Shown here: positions 43,830 to 52,053 of the stretch, piece after piece | How positions within the stretch are numbered: position 1 is the stretch's first letter | Layout: each line of letters starts with the position of its first letter | Translations under genes and position numbers: made by a program | NCBI GenBank assembly: GCA_018818835.1 | Contig: JAHIRD010000136.1 | Location: 62,001-126,000, forward strand | Direction of reading: 5' to 3' | Length of the DNA stretch: 64,000 nt | Origin: Pseudomonadota bacterium | GTDB taxonomy: Bacteria; Desulfobacterota; Desulfobacteria; Desulfobacterales; Desulfolunaceae | The notes under the pieces: generated by a model | The model's database searches: none | What the model was told of the DNA's origin: nothing | Seen by the model: only the letters and a program-made list of their open reading frames with translations

Positions 43830-44168
43830 ACGGCTATGGAAAATGGGGCATGCACCTGTTTTTTCATTGTACGAGAACCATTATAAATTTAGGGATTTAT
43901 TGACTTATCCAGGCAAGGTATCTTATAATAAAGCATACAACAGAAGATACAACCGATCACTACTCTTCCGGACTCTCCGCTTATCCTTATGTTGACGTGA
44001 ACACCGTAGCCTGAAACAGCTTTTCTCCATGACGAACTCATCATGAATTCCCCTGGTGGTCTTTTAGTTGATTGACGACATTCATTATCAGAGGGCGAAA
44101 CCTTTCATCCCCATTTTTTAGGGTCCCGGACAGGGGAAGAAAGCCGACACCCTGGGAAAGGGGGCATT
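43830..44168. other. Gap of about 340 bases with nothing recognised
   Basis: No reading frame with an RBS, no repeat of the families listed here and no strong hairpin were seen. The AAAGGGGG at the right end belongs to the gene at 44169. Confidence 0.5.
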
Positions 44169-44552
44169 ATGACAGACGAGTATCTCCACAGAGATGATCA
44201 GGGCATTGCGATTCTTGACGGACACAGGCAGGGAGAAGACCGGCGGGGCAAGGATGAACGACGATTTTATGATCTGTTTGATGAACAAAGCCGATTTAAC
44301 CATCGTCACGAGCTACTCAGACGGGAGCCGGGTGAGCGGCGGATCGGTCCTGTCTATTCACGGTCTGACCTTTTTTATGAAAACCTGAGTTCCTTTATAT
44401 TCGGGGGATTTCTGATCATGATGGGCATCTGCATGTTGATCACGGGTCTGACGTTTTTACCTGTGGTCGGTCTTTATGCTGGCGTTGCAGTCATTATCAT
44501 CGGCGCCGGATTTCTGGCCCGGTCTTTCAAGGCAAACTGGCCAAGAGTATAA
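44169..44552 (+). CDS. Small protein with charged N-terminus and two TM helices, unknown function
   Basis: This 127-residue protein begins with about 75 very polar residues rich in Arg, Asp and Glu (GEDRRGKDERRFYDLFDEQS), then has two hydrophobic helices (SSFIFGGFLIMMGICMLITGL and VVGLYAGVAVIIIGAGFLA). The ATG follows AAAGGGGG, a strong RBS. The family is not recognised. It is a lone gene between the toxin-antitoxin pair and the dsr locus. Confidence 0.75.
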   Translation: MTDEYLHRDDQGIAILDGHRQGEDRRGKDERRFYDLFDEQSRFNHRHELLRREPGERRIGPVYSRSDLFYENLSSFIFGGFLIMMGICMLITGLTFLPVVGLYAGVAVIIIGAGFLARSFKANWPRV

Positions 44553-44619
44553 CTGGACTCTCCGGTTCAGGAGAGAAGAGAATTTTTTTAATCCCCAAGC
44601 ACATCGGATGGCGGCTATA

Positions 44620-44669
44620 GGACTCATGGGACCCACAGGACATATACGTCCCATGGGTCCTATAAGTCC
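44620..44669. repeat. Dispersed hairpin, family B
   Basis: GGACTCATGGGACCCACAGG and CCCATGGGTCCTATAAGTCC pair imperfectly around ACATATACGT. Confidence 0.75.
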
Positions 44670-44744
44670 CATAATCCCATTCCCCCCCCATATTTTACCC
44701 CCCCCTGAAACAGTCCCCAGCACAGGATTCAAGCAAACTAGGTC

Positions 44745-44774
44745 TTGACATAAAACAATAAAATGAACTATATG
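44745..44774 (+). promoter_or_regulatory. Candidate sigma70 promoter for rsbRD-dsrMKJOP
   Basis: A perfect TTGACA (44745-44750) and TATATG (44769-44774) are 18 bases apart, placing a start near 44782 and leaving a leader of about 120 bases before the ATG at 44901. No other box of similar quality is seen before dsrM. Confidence 0.6.
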
Positions 44775-44900
44775 GTTCGTTTGGAAAAGTTTTGAATCTA
44801 CTTGAAAATGAACGGGTTTCGTGGTGTTGCCCTCCGCTTTGGCGGAAATGATACCCATTCTATATTAATCGCCGGATATCTGACCGGTGAAGGAGCACTG

Positions 44901-45473
44901 ATGGGTTTGGAAAAAATCCTGGGCTTGAAACAATCTGAAATTACGAAAGCCTGGTTTGATCAGGTGGTGAAAACCTACCACGGAGACAGTTCCCATTTTT
45001 TGCTCGATGTGAAGGACCCTTTCAGCAATCCGGTGGGTGCGACCACGTTCAAGGCCCTGGGCGAGGTGTTTGAAGCTCTGATTTCAGGCAAGACCCGTTC
45101 AGAAATCATTCCGCTTCTGGACCCACCCATTCGCATTCGGGCCGTCCAGGAATTCTCCCCCTCCCAAGCGGTTTCCTTTGTTTTCTTTCTGAAAAATGTT
45201 GTCCGTCATTGTCTTGAAAAGGAAATCAAAAACACTGAAATCAGCGAAAAAGAGCTTTCGAATTTTGATGATAAGGTGGATGGGCTCAGCCTCATCGCCT
45301 TTGATATTTATATGGGATGCCGGGAACAGATCTTTAAATTCCGGGCCGAGCATGTGAAATCCAGAACCCTGAAGCTTCTGGAAAAGGCGGATATATTGTG
45401 TGAGGTGCCCGAAGTCGGGACCGAGATTATTCCACATAATGTTTATAAAAACGGAGGCTTCGAAAACACCTAG
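44901..45473 (+). CDS. RsbRD N-terminal-domain-like protein preceding dsrMKJOP
   Basis: This 190-residue protein is helical and matches the N-terminal globin-like RsbRD domain (RsbT co-antagonist type): SEITKAWFDQVVKTYHGDSS, KDPFSNPVGATTFKALGEVF, DPPIRIRAVQEFSPSQAVSF. No STAS or kinase domain follows, so it is a stand-alone sensor-like domain. The start at 44901 is set by AAGGAG seven bases upstream; the longer frame from 44802/44808 lacks one. Stand-alone RsbRD-like genes are known beside dsrM in sulfate reducers. Its job (sensing redox state or ligand for the complex) is inferred from position only. A gap of 165 bases precedes dsrM. Confidence 0.8.
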   Translation: MGLEKILGLKQSEITKAWFDQVVKTYHGDSSHFLLDVKDPFSNPVGATTFKALGEVFEALISGKTRSEIIPLLDPPIRIRAVQEFSPSQAVSFVFFLKNVVRHCLEKEIKNTEISEKELSNFDDKVDGLSLIAFDIYMGCREQIFKFRAEHVKSRTLKLLEKADILCEVPEVGTEIIPHNVYKNGGFENT

Positions 45474-45638
45474 TCTTTCTTTCAGGCATAGATGGATCGG
45501 TGGTGCCTTGTATTTTAGGGATGATGCAAAAGAAGCCGGACTTTGACGTCATCCTGATCCATAAGGTTAACCGATTCTGATATTCATTGGAATGAAAGAC
45601 CAGCGATTTCGGGGCACCCAAAGGGTGAGGAAAGGTAA

Positions 45639-46637
45639 ATGAGTTTAAATATTATTATGTCCCTCGTTGCAGTTGTCGTTCTGGGAGCCATTGCCTTTGT
45701 TGGGGGCAGTGTTCCGGGGCTGCAGAGTGTTTTCGGGATATGGATACCCTATGCTGCCGTGGCTGTATTTTTTCTCGGCTTTGCATACCGTATCTTTAAA
45801 TGGGCCAAGTCACCGGTTCCGTTTCGAATCCCCACAACATGCGGCCAGCAGAAATCGTTGTCATGGATCAAGCAGAACAAGATTGATAACCCCTCGTCAA
45901 CCAAGGCGGTTATCCTTCGCATGTTTTTTGAGATTGTGACCTTCCGGTCCCTTTTCAGAAACACAAAAAGCGAGATCAAAGGTGACAGAATCTCCTACGA
46001 ATGGGAAATCTGGTTGTGGCTGGCTGCCCTTGCCTTCCACTATTCTTTTTTGGCTGTATTGTTCCGCCATTTGAGATTTTTTCTCGAACCGGTTCCCTAT
46101 TGCGTTAAAATCGTGGAAACCCTGGACAGCTTTTTCCAGGTTGGACTTCCTGTGGTCTTTGCTTCGGGAATCGTTCTTTTCGCCGCTGTTCTGTATCTGT
46201 TCGCACGACGCGTGATGATCCCCCAGGTCAAATACATTTCCCTGATTGCCGATTATTTTCCGCTTTTCCTGATTCTTGGAATTGCAGGCACCGGCCTTTA
46301 CATGCGTTATTTTCTGCGGGTAGACATCGTGGCCATCAAGACGCTGACCATGGGACTTGTAACTCTTAAGCCCCTTATTCCTGCTAATGTCAGCTCCATG
46401 CTTTTTGTCCATCTTTTTCTGATCAGCACTCTTCTTGTCTATTTCCCCTTCAGCAAGCTGATGCATATGGGCGGCGTTTTCTTAAGCCCCACACGTAATA
46501 TGGCCAACAACAGCCGCATGAAGAGACATATCAACCCATGGAACCCCGATTTGGAATTCGTGACCTACGAGAAATATGAAAACGATTTCAGGGAGAAAAT
46601 GATCGAGGCTGGTCTTCCAGTAGAAAAGGAGTCGTAA
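45639..46637 (+). CDS. dsrM: DsrM, b-type cytochrome subunit of the DsrMKJOP complex
   Basis: This 332-residue NarI-like membrane subunit has five to six TM helices with histidines placed to hold two b hemes (AFHYSFLAVLFRHLRFF and FVHLFLISTLLVYF...KLMH). It exchanges electrons with menaquinone and passes them to DsrK on the cytoplasmic side. RBS GAGGAAAGG lies upstream of the ATG at 45639. The stop codon TAA shares its last base with the ATG of dsrK (TAATG at 46635-46639). Confidence 0.95.
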   Translation: MSLNIIMSLVAVVVLGAIAFVGGSVPGLQSVFGIWIPYAAVAVFFLGFAYRIFKWAKSPVPFRIPTTCGQQKSLSWIKQNKIDNPSSTKAVILRMFFEIVTFRSLFRNTKSEIKGDRISYEWEIWLWLAALAFHYSFLAVLFRHLRFFLEPVPYCVKIVETLDSFFQVGLPVVFASGIVLFAAVLYLFARRVMIPQVKYISLIADYFPLFLILGIAGTGLYMRYFLRVDIVAIKTLTMGLVTLKPLIPANVSSMLFVHLFLISTLLVYFPFSKLMHMGGVFLSPTRNMANNSRMKRHINPWNPDLEFVTYEKYENDFREKMIEAGLPVEKES

Positions 46638-48247
46638 TGGATATTAAACCGGAAGAAATGATAAAAATCAACACTAAGCCGCCAGCAAAACACTGGATGG
46701 ATATTCCGGCAGATCTTTCCGAGGGCAAATTTTGCTACCCGGCAAAGGCCAAATCCCTGGAATATCTTCATCTGCCCAATCCCAGGGACTGGTCTCCGGC
46801 TGATGAGGACTGGAAACTGCCCGAAAACTGGCAGCAGATTATCCATGAAGGTTTCAAGGAGCGACTTGATAAATACCGATCGCTCAAAGTATTTATGGAT
46901 GTCTGCGTTCGTTGCGGTGCCTGCGCCGACAAATGCCACTTCTATATCGGTTCGGGTGATCCCAAGAACATGCCCGTGCTTCGTGCCGAGCTTCTAAGAT
47001 CCATATACCGAAATGATTTCACCACCCTGGGTAAGATTTTCGGACGTCTTGCCGGTGCACGTAAGCTGACACCCCTGGTAATCAAAGAATGGTTTTCTTA
47101 TTTTTACCAGTGCACGGAATGTCGACGTTGCTCTGTGTTCTGTCCCTATGGGATTGATACCGCAGAAATCACCATGATGGCCCGTGAACTTCTGAACCTC
47201 ATCGGAGTGAATATTCACTGGATCAAGGATCCGGTGTCCAACTGCTCACGAACCGGTAACCATCTGGGTATCCAGCCACAGAACTTCAAGGAAATCATTG
47301 AATTTTTCTGTGAGGACATCGAAGAAATCACCGGCGTTGCCATCAACCCTTCCTTTAACAGGAAAGGCGCCGAAGTTTTGTTCGTGACACCCTCGGGCGA
47401 TGCCTTTGCCGATCCCGGAACATACACCTTCATGGGCTACCTGATGCTCTTCGAGCATATCGGGCTGGATTACACTCTGTCCACCTATGCTTCGGAAGGT
47501 GGTAACTTCGGTTTGTTCACGTCCTCGGATATGATGAAGAAGCTCAACGCAAAAATGTACCATGAAGCCAAGCGTCTGGGCGTAAAGTACATCATCGGCG
47601 GTGAATGCGGGCACATGTGGCGCGTGATCAACCAGTACATGGATACCATGAACGGTCCGGCCGATTTCCTCGACGTTCCCAAATCACCGATCACGGGAAC
47701 GGTTTTCGAGAACGCAGCCTCCACCAAGATGATCCATATCGCAGAATTCACCGCCGATCTGATCAAGCACAACAAGCTTAAACTGGATCCCAAACGAAAC
47801 GATCACCTCAAGGTCACCTGGCATGACTCCTGTAACACGGCTCGCGCCATGGGGCTTTTGGATGAACCGCGCCATGTTTTGAATGCTGTCTGCAACAACG
47901 TGTTTGAAATGCCTCCCAGCACCACCAGGGAATATACCTTCTGCTGCGGCAGCGGATCAGGCACAAACACCGAAGAAATCATGGAGCAGAGACTTCGTGG
48001 TGGTTTACCCAGGGCCAATGCCGTGAAATATGTTCACGACAAATACGGCGTCAACATGCTGGGTTGTGTGTGCGCCATTGACAGGGCAGTTCTTCCTCCG
48101 TTGATGAATTACTGGGTACCCGGTGTTGAAGTGACCGGACTCCATGAGCTTGTGGGTAACGCTCTGGTTATGGATGGAGAGATCGAACGAACCATGAACT
48201 TGAGAATGGAAGATTTACCAGGTGCGGAGGGTGATAGTGATGAATGA
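46637..48247 (+). CDS. dsrK: DsrK, HdrD-like iron-sulfur catalytic subunit
   Basis: This 536-residue cytoplasmic subunit has two [4Fe-4S] ferredoxin motifs (CVRCGACADKC and CTECRRCSVFC, with the trailing CP) and C-terminal cysteine-rich CCG-type domains (HDSCNTARAMG, FCCGSGSG) that bind the special cubane used for disulfide/trisulfide chemistry in the HdrD family. It is proposed to reduce the DsrC trisulfide produced by dissimilatory sulfite reductase. The length is usual. The gene overlaps dsrJ by eight bases. Confidence 0.96.
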   Translation: MDIKPEEMIKINTKPPAKHWMDIPADLSEGKFCYPAKAKSLEYLHLPNPRDWSPADEDWKLPENWQQIIHEGFKERLDKYRSLKVFMDVCVRCGACADKCHFYIGSGDPKNMPVLRAELLRSIYRNDFTTLGKIFGRLAGARKLTPLVIKEWFSYFYQCTECRRCSVFCPYGIDTAEITMMARELLNLIGVNIHWIKDPVSNCSRTGNHLGIQPQNFKEIIEFFCEDIEEITGVAINPSFNRKGAEVLFVTPSGDAFADPGTYTFMGYLMLFEHIGLDYTLSTYASEGGNFGLFTSSDMMKKLNAKMYHEAKRLGVKYIIGGECGHMWRVINQYMDTMNGPADFLDVPKSPITGTVFENAASTKMIHIAEFTADLIKHNKLKLDPKRNDHLKVTWHDSCNTARAMGLLDEPRHVLNAVCNNVFEMPPSTTREYTFCCGSGSGTNTEEIMEQRLRGGLPRANAVKYVHDKYGVNMLGCVCAIDRAVLPPLMNYWVPGVEVTGLHELVGNALVMDGEIERTMNLRMEDLPGAEGDSDE

Positions 48248-48647
48248 TAAAATAAAAATCATCGCCGGTTTGGCAATCTTTGTGCTGATTTTCACGTGTC
48301 CGTTCTGGATCAACGGTGGAAAAGCCAAAGACGTTCCAAAGCCGGTGCTTTCTGAAAAGGCCCTGGCTGCCAAAACCTGCGTTCTACCGAAAGATGAAAT
48401 GGCGAAAAACCATATGCAGCTTCTGGATGGCTGGAGAAACTCCGTTGTCAGGAACGAGCAGCGTGTTTACATCATCAAAGATGCCAATGGGATTGAAAAG
48501 GAATATGACATGAGCCTTTCCAACACATGTCTTGCTTGTCATACGAACAAAGCGGAGTTTTGTGATAAATGCCACGAGTATGCTTCTGTTAACCCTTACT
48601 GCTGGGACTGTCATGTGGATCCCAATGTCAAGGAGGCCTCACTATGA
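48240..48647 (+). CDS. dsrJ: DsrJ, periplasmic triheme cytochrome c
   Basis: This 135-residue protein has an uncleaved signal-anchor (IKIIAGLAIFVLIFTCPFWI) and three heme c sites, CLACH, CDKCH and CWDCH, the hallmark of DsrJ. One heme in known DsrJ has unusual ligation; an upstream Cys such as the one in AAKTCVLP is a candidate ligand. The start at 48240 has GGAGG nine bases upstream; GTG codons just before it are less likely. It overlaps dsrO by four bases. Confidence 0.94.
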   Translation: MNDKIKIIAGLAIFVLIFTCPFWINGGKAKDVPKPVLSEKALAAKTCVLPKDEMAKNHMQLLDGWRNSVVRNEQRVYIIKDANGIEKEYDMSLSNTCLACHTNKAEFCDKCHEYASVNPYCWDCHVDPNVKEASL

Positions 48648-49453
48648 AAAACAGAAGAGATTTTCTAAAAGTGGCCGGTGCATCGGCACTGGGTCTTTCA
48701 ACGCTTTCGGCCGGAAATGCCTTTGCCATTGGCGAGCATTTCATCCCTGCTGATCAGACAAAGAAAAAAGACAGTGTCCTTGAAGGAACCCGCTGGGGTA
48801 TGGTCATCGACACCCGAAAACTGACCCCTGAAATTGTTGAGGATGTCACGCACATCTGCCGTGAAAAGCACAATGTGCCCGATTGTCAGTTGTTTGAAGA
48901 ACCCAAAAAAAACAAAGAACACCATGAAATCAAATGGATCTGGGAAGAGCATTTCCATAATGCCTTTCCGAACATGGCGGCTGATTTTCTTGCTAAAAAG
49001 CTTGAAGACACCCCCTTTCTTGTTCTTTGCAATCAATGTGAAAATCCCCCCTGCGTTCGTGCCTGCCCCACAAAGGCAACGTTCAAACGCCCTGACGGTA
49101 TCGTGTTGATGGACTTTCATCGCTGCATCGGATGCCGTTTCTGTATGGCTGCCTGCCCTTACGGGTCACGAAGTTTCAATTTTCAGGATCCGAGAAACGG
49201 ACTTGTGGACAGAAAGCCCACCAATCCGGACTTTCCCACCCGTATGAAGGGTGTTGTGGAAAAGTGTAATTTCTGCGCAGAGCGTTTGGCGGTGGGTGAA
49301 ATGCCCCATTGTGTTGAAGTGTCCAAGGGAGCCATCACATTTGGTGATATTGGCGATGAACATTCTGAAATCAGGCTGATGCTGGAAGAAAACTATACGA
49401 TCAGACGGAAAGTTGCCCTGGGAACCGGGCCATCCGTTTTCTATATCGTATAA
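48644..49453 (+). CDS. dsrO: DsrO, periplasmic ferredoxin-type subunit with Tat signal
   Basis: This 269-residue protein has a twin-arginine signal (NRRDFLKVAGASALG) with likely cleavage after NAFA, then an NrfC-like iron-sulfur domain with CNQCENPPCVRACP, CIGCRFCMAACPYG and CNFCAERLAVGEMPHC groups. Cysteine groups for three to four [4Fe-4S] clusters can be counted. It passes electrons between the heme subunit DsrJ and the membrane subunit DsrP on the periplasmic face. Start is coupled to the dsrJ stop (ATGA). Confidence 0.95.
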   Translation: MKNRRDFLKVAGASALGLSTLSAGNAFAIGEHFIPADQTKKKDSVLEGTRWGMVIDTRKLTPEIVEDVTHICREKHNVPDCQLFEEPKKNKEHHEIKWIWEEHFHNAFPNMAADFLAKKLEDTPFLVLCNQCENPPCVRACPTKATFKRPDGIVLMDFHRCIGCRFCMAACPYGSRSFNFQDPRNGLVDRKPTNPDFPTRMKGVVEKCNFCAERLAVGEMPHCVEVSKGAITFGDIGDEHSEIRLMLEENYTIRRKVALGTGPSVFYIV

Positions 49454-49465
49454 CAGGAGGTAACG

Positions 49466-50626
49466 ATGCTAGACAAAGCGTTAAACGGAAGTAAAAGTTA
49501 CTGGCTGTGGCTGGCAGGTCTTTCAGCAATTATTGGCCTGGCTTTTCTTGTGTATATGAAACAATGGACCTTTGGTCTTGGAATCACCGGCATGCACCGG
49601 GATTTTACATGGGGCTTCTACATCGCCCAGTTCACCTTTCTTGTGGGGGTGGCTGCCGGGGGTGTGATGCTGGTTCTTCCCTATTATCTCCATGATTACA
49701 AGGCATTCGGCCGGATCACCATTCTGGGTGAATTCCTGGCCATCGGTGCTGTGGTCATGTGTCTCCTGTTTATCGTGGCAGATATGGGTCAGCCTACCCG
49801 GGCCATGAACGTCATTCTCAATGCAACACCCTATTCCATGCTGTTCTGGGATGCCTTGGTTTTGAACGGTTACCTGGCTTTAAACCTTATCATCGGCTGG
49901 AAGCTTCTGGAAGCGGAAAGAAACGGCGTTGCAGCTCCCAAGTGGGTGAAACCCCTGATCTATCTTTCCATTCCCTGGGCCTTTGGTATCCATACCGTGA
50001 CTGCATTTTTGTACAGCGGTCTTCCCGGAAGAGGATTCTGGCTCACAGCTGTTCTGGCTCCGCGTTTTCTTGCCTCAGCCTTTGCAGCAGGACCGTCCTT
50101 TCTGATGCTGCTCTGCTTTATTGTCCGGAAAAACACGAATTTTGATCCGGGTGAAAAAGCCATGAAGACTCTGATGAAAATCATCACCTATGCCCTGATC
50201 GCAAACATCTTTTTCTTTGGATGTGAGGTTTTTACGGCATACTACAGCAATATCCCGGAACATATGGCCCACATCAACTACCTGTTTGGTTTTGGTGATC
50301 ACAGCCATGGTGTCCTTGTTCCCTGGATGTGGACGTCCATGATTCTTATGATCACGGCCATTATTTTCCTGGTGCAGCCCAAGATCAGAAACAATGAAAA
50401 ATATATGCCCATCCTTTGCATTATGGTGTTTATAGGCACCTGGATCGACAAAGGCATGGGAATGATGGCCGGTGGTTTTGTCCCGTCACCCTTGCATCAT
50501 TACAATGAATATGTCCCAACAGTTCCCGAACTTATGATTACAGTCGGGATCTGGTGTGTTGGTTTTGCGGTTATCACGATTCTGTTTAAGATTGCGGTTT
50601 CCATTAAAGAGGAAATTCGAGCTTAG
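49466..50626 (+). CDS. dsrP: DsrP, NrfD-like quinone-interacting membrane subunit
   Basis: This 386-residue polytopic protein of the NrfD/PsrC family has about ten TM helices, with MHRDFTWGFYIAQFTFLVGVAAGGVM at the start (quoted motif GFYIAQFTFLVG) and EVFTAYYSN, WIDKGMGMMAGGF near the C-terminal half. It is proposed to oxidise or reduce menaquinone at the periplasmic side. RBS AGGAGG precedes the ATG. It is the last gene of the operon, ended by a terminator 30 bases downstream. Confidence 0.95.
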   Translation: MLDKALNGSKSYWLWLAGLSAIIGLAFLVYMKQWTFGLGITGMHRDFTWGFYIAQFTFLVGVAAGGVMLVLPYYLHDYKAFGRITILGEFLAIGAVVMCLLFIVADMGQPTRAMNVILNATPYSMLFWDALVLNGYLALNLIIGWKLLEAERNGVAAPKWVKPLIYLSIPWAFGIHTVTAFLYSGLPGRGFWLTAVLAPRFLASAFAAGPSFLMLLCFIVRKNTNFDPGEKAMKTLMKIITYALIANIFFFGCEVFTAYYSNIPEHMAHINYLFGFGDHSHGVLVPWMWTSMILMITAIIFLVQPKIRNNEKYMPILCIMVFIGTWIDKGMGMMAGGFVPSPLHHYNEYVPTVPELMITVGIWCVGFAVITILFKIAVSIKEEIRA

Positions 50627-50654
50627 TTTATTGGCGTGATAGTTCTAAGGTGAA

Positions 50655-50691
50655 AGAGCTCAGCCCTTTTGGGGTTGGGCTCTTTTTTTTA
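50655..50691 (+). terminator. Rho-independent terminator of the dsr operon
   Basis: AGCTCAGCCC (50657-50666) and GGGTTGGGCT (50672-50681) form a ten-pair stem with two G-T pairs, followed by a run of eight T (to 50690). It lies 30 bases after the dsrP stop. Confidence 0.93.
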
Positions 50692-51129
50692 TCCGTTCAC
50701 GGGATAAGTCATACCCGTTTCACAGGCTGGAGCCTGGGAACATGGTTTTTATTAACCACCCGCTCCCGTTGGTCGCTGAAGAACACGAAGAGCACGAGGA
50801 AGGGCAAAAGATTATCCCTGCCGGGGGCCAACCTTTTAAAAAGGTTGCCAAACATGCATTTTGGGATGAGTCAAATGTCCGCTGTCGAGATGCAAGCACG
50901 GGCACGACGCATCGTGCCCCTACCCTCCGTGGGATGATCTCACTTGTGTGCTCTTCGTGTTCTTCAGGAAGCGAAGCGACCGGGTGGTGGATATAAAAGA
51001 AAAAATTAAAAAAAGAGCGTGTCGGATTTAGTTGTAGACTTTTAGAAAAACACCATATAGTGTATAAAGTATGATATCCATGTGACATTCTTCGCAATAA
51101 ACCATTCATTTCTTGAACGATTTGGAGTT
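50692..51129. other. Gap with large inverted repeat
   Basis: No gene is supported. Most of it is the family D element at 50741-50996, preceded by a GTTCCCAG-type palindrome at about 50721-50739. The last 130 bases would contain the promoter for the gene at 51130. Confidence 0.6.
50741..50996. repeat. Large inverted repeat, family D (CACGAAGAGCACGA arms)
   Basis: The left arm has TTAACCACCCGCTCCCGTTG, GGTCGCTGAAGAACACGAAG and AGCACGAGG; the right arm has CTCTTCGTGTTCTTCAGG, CGAAGCGACCGGGTGGTGGA. The arms enclose about 150 bases holding the smaller hairpins CCAACCTTTTAAAAAGGTTG and GGGCACGACGCATCGTGCCC. One arm recurs at 38348-38405, and the left-arm theme also opens the family A copies at 19208 and 57141. 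Confidence 0.82.
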
Positions 51130-52053
51130 ATGGGAAAAAACAGGGGCTTTACCAGCAAAACGATGCGTACCTTGATGATCCTGCCTTTTATTTGGGCGGG
51201 TTTTTTTTTATGTGCCCAATCCCTGGGGGCAAAGGAAAAACCTTCGGGAGGGAAAATACAGATCACCAAGGATGACCTGACCTGGATCGGGCATACAATT
51301 TTTCAGCAGGAATGCGGGGGCAAACGCGAAAAACTCCTCACCTGGAACAGGGGAGAAGACTTCGCCTCCCTGGGAATCGGCCATTTTATCTGGTATCCCG
51401 TGGGACAGGACGGCCCCTTTGAAGAAAGCTTTCCTGCCTTTCTGAGCTTTCTGCGAAAACGGGGAATTCACCTTCCCCGCTGGATGGACGACAGGGCTGA
51501 CACTGACTGCCCCTGGAAAGATCGGAAAAGTTTTTATATGGCAAAAGACAGTGCCCGGATGAAGTCCCTGGAAGATTTTTTAATCCGGACCATGCCCGAA
51601 CAATCTCTCTTTATTGTGACCCGCCTGAATAAGGCCTTTCCGAAAATGATGGCCAATGCTCCCAGACACACAAAAATCCATGTCCGGAATCAGTTTTACC
51701 GGGTTGCGGATTCGTCAAATAAGCTCTACGCCCTGATCGATTACGTGAATTTCAAAGGTGAAGGCACACGCCTTTCTGAACGTTACAATAACGAAGGTTG
51801 GGGCTTGCTCCAGGTTCTCGAGGAAATGAAAGGAACGGAAACGGGCCATGCGGCACTAAAGGAATTTTCACGGGCGGCAGAAGCCGTTCTTACCCGTCGT
51901 GTTTACAATGCGCCCTTGCATCGAAACGAGGCTCGCTGGCTTCCGGGCTGGAAAAACCGAGTCGGAGCTTACAAAAACCTGCTGGGCCCCCTGACAATAA
52001 GGACAACGCAAAATGACAACAAAGACCGTCCAGCATCTCAGGCAGATACTTGA
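51130..52053 (+). CDS. Exported protein of unknown family (GIGHFIWYP motif)
   Basis: This 307-residue protein has an N-terminal signal-like segment (TLMILPFIWAGFFLCAQSLG) and a mature domain with a conserved-looking block ECGGKREKLLTWNRGEDFAS followed by LGIGHFIWYP, then FPAFLSFLRKRGIHLPRW and a late RYNNEGWGLLQVLEEM segment. An early Glu and a GxGH pattern recall lysozyme-type folds, but this is a guess. The start at 51130 has GGAG upstream; the frame is open to 51082. Its 3' end overlaps the next gene by 41 bases, unusually long for this window. Confidence 0.78.
   Translation: MGKNRGFTSKTMRTLMILPFIWAGFFLCAQSLGAKEKPSGGKIQITKDDLTWIGHTIFQQECGGKREKLLTWNRGEDFASLGIGHFIWYPVGQDGPFEESFPAFLSFLRKRGIHLPRWMDDRADTDCPWKDRKSFYMAKDSARMKSLEDFLIRTMPEQSLFIVTRLNKAFPKMMANAPRHTKIHVRNQFYRVADSSNKLYALIDYVNFKGEGTRLSERYNNEGWGLLQVLEEMKGTETGHAALKEFSRAAEAVLTRRVYNAPLHRNEARWLPGWKNRVGAYKNLLGPLTIRTTQNDNKDRPASQADT

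Larger units (their letters stand above)
44553..44900. other. Gap upstream of the dsr locus with repeat and promoter
   Basis: It contains a family B hairpin (44620-44669), C-rich runs, the candidate promoter at 44745-44774 and a roughly 120-base leader before the RsbRD-type gene. An in-frame ATG at 44808 exists but lacks an RBS. Confidence 0.6.

Noticed and set aside
44802-44900. Longer start for the RsbRD-like protein (TTG 44802 or ATG 44808)
   Set aside because: No RBS there, while ATG 44901 has AAGGAG at ideal spacing and gives a family-like N-terminus.
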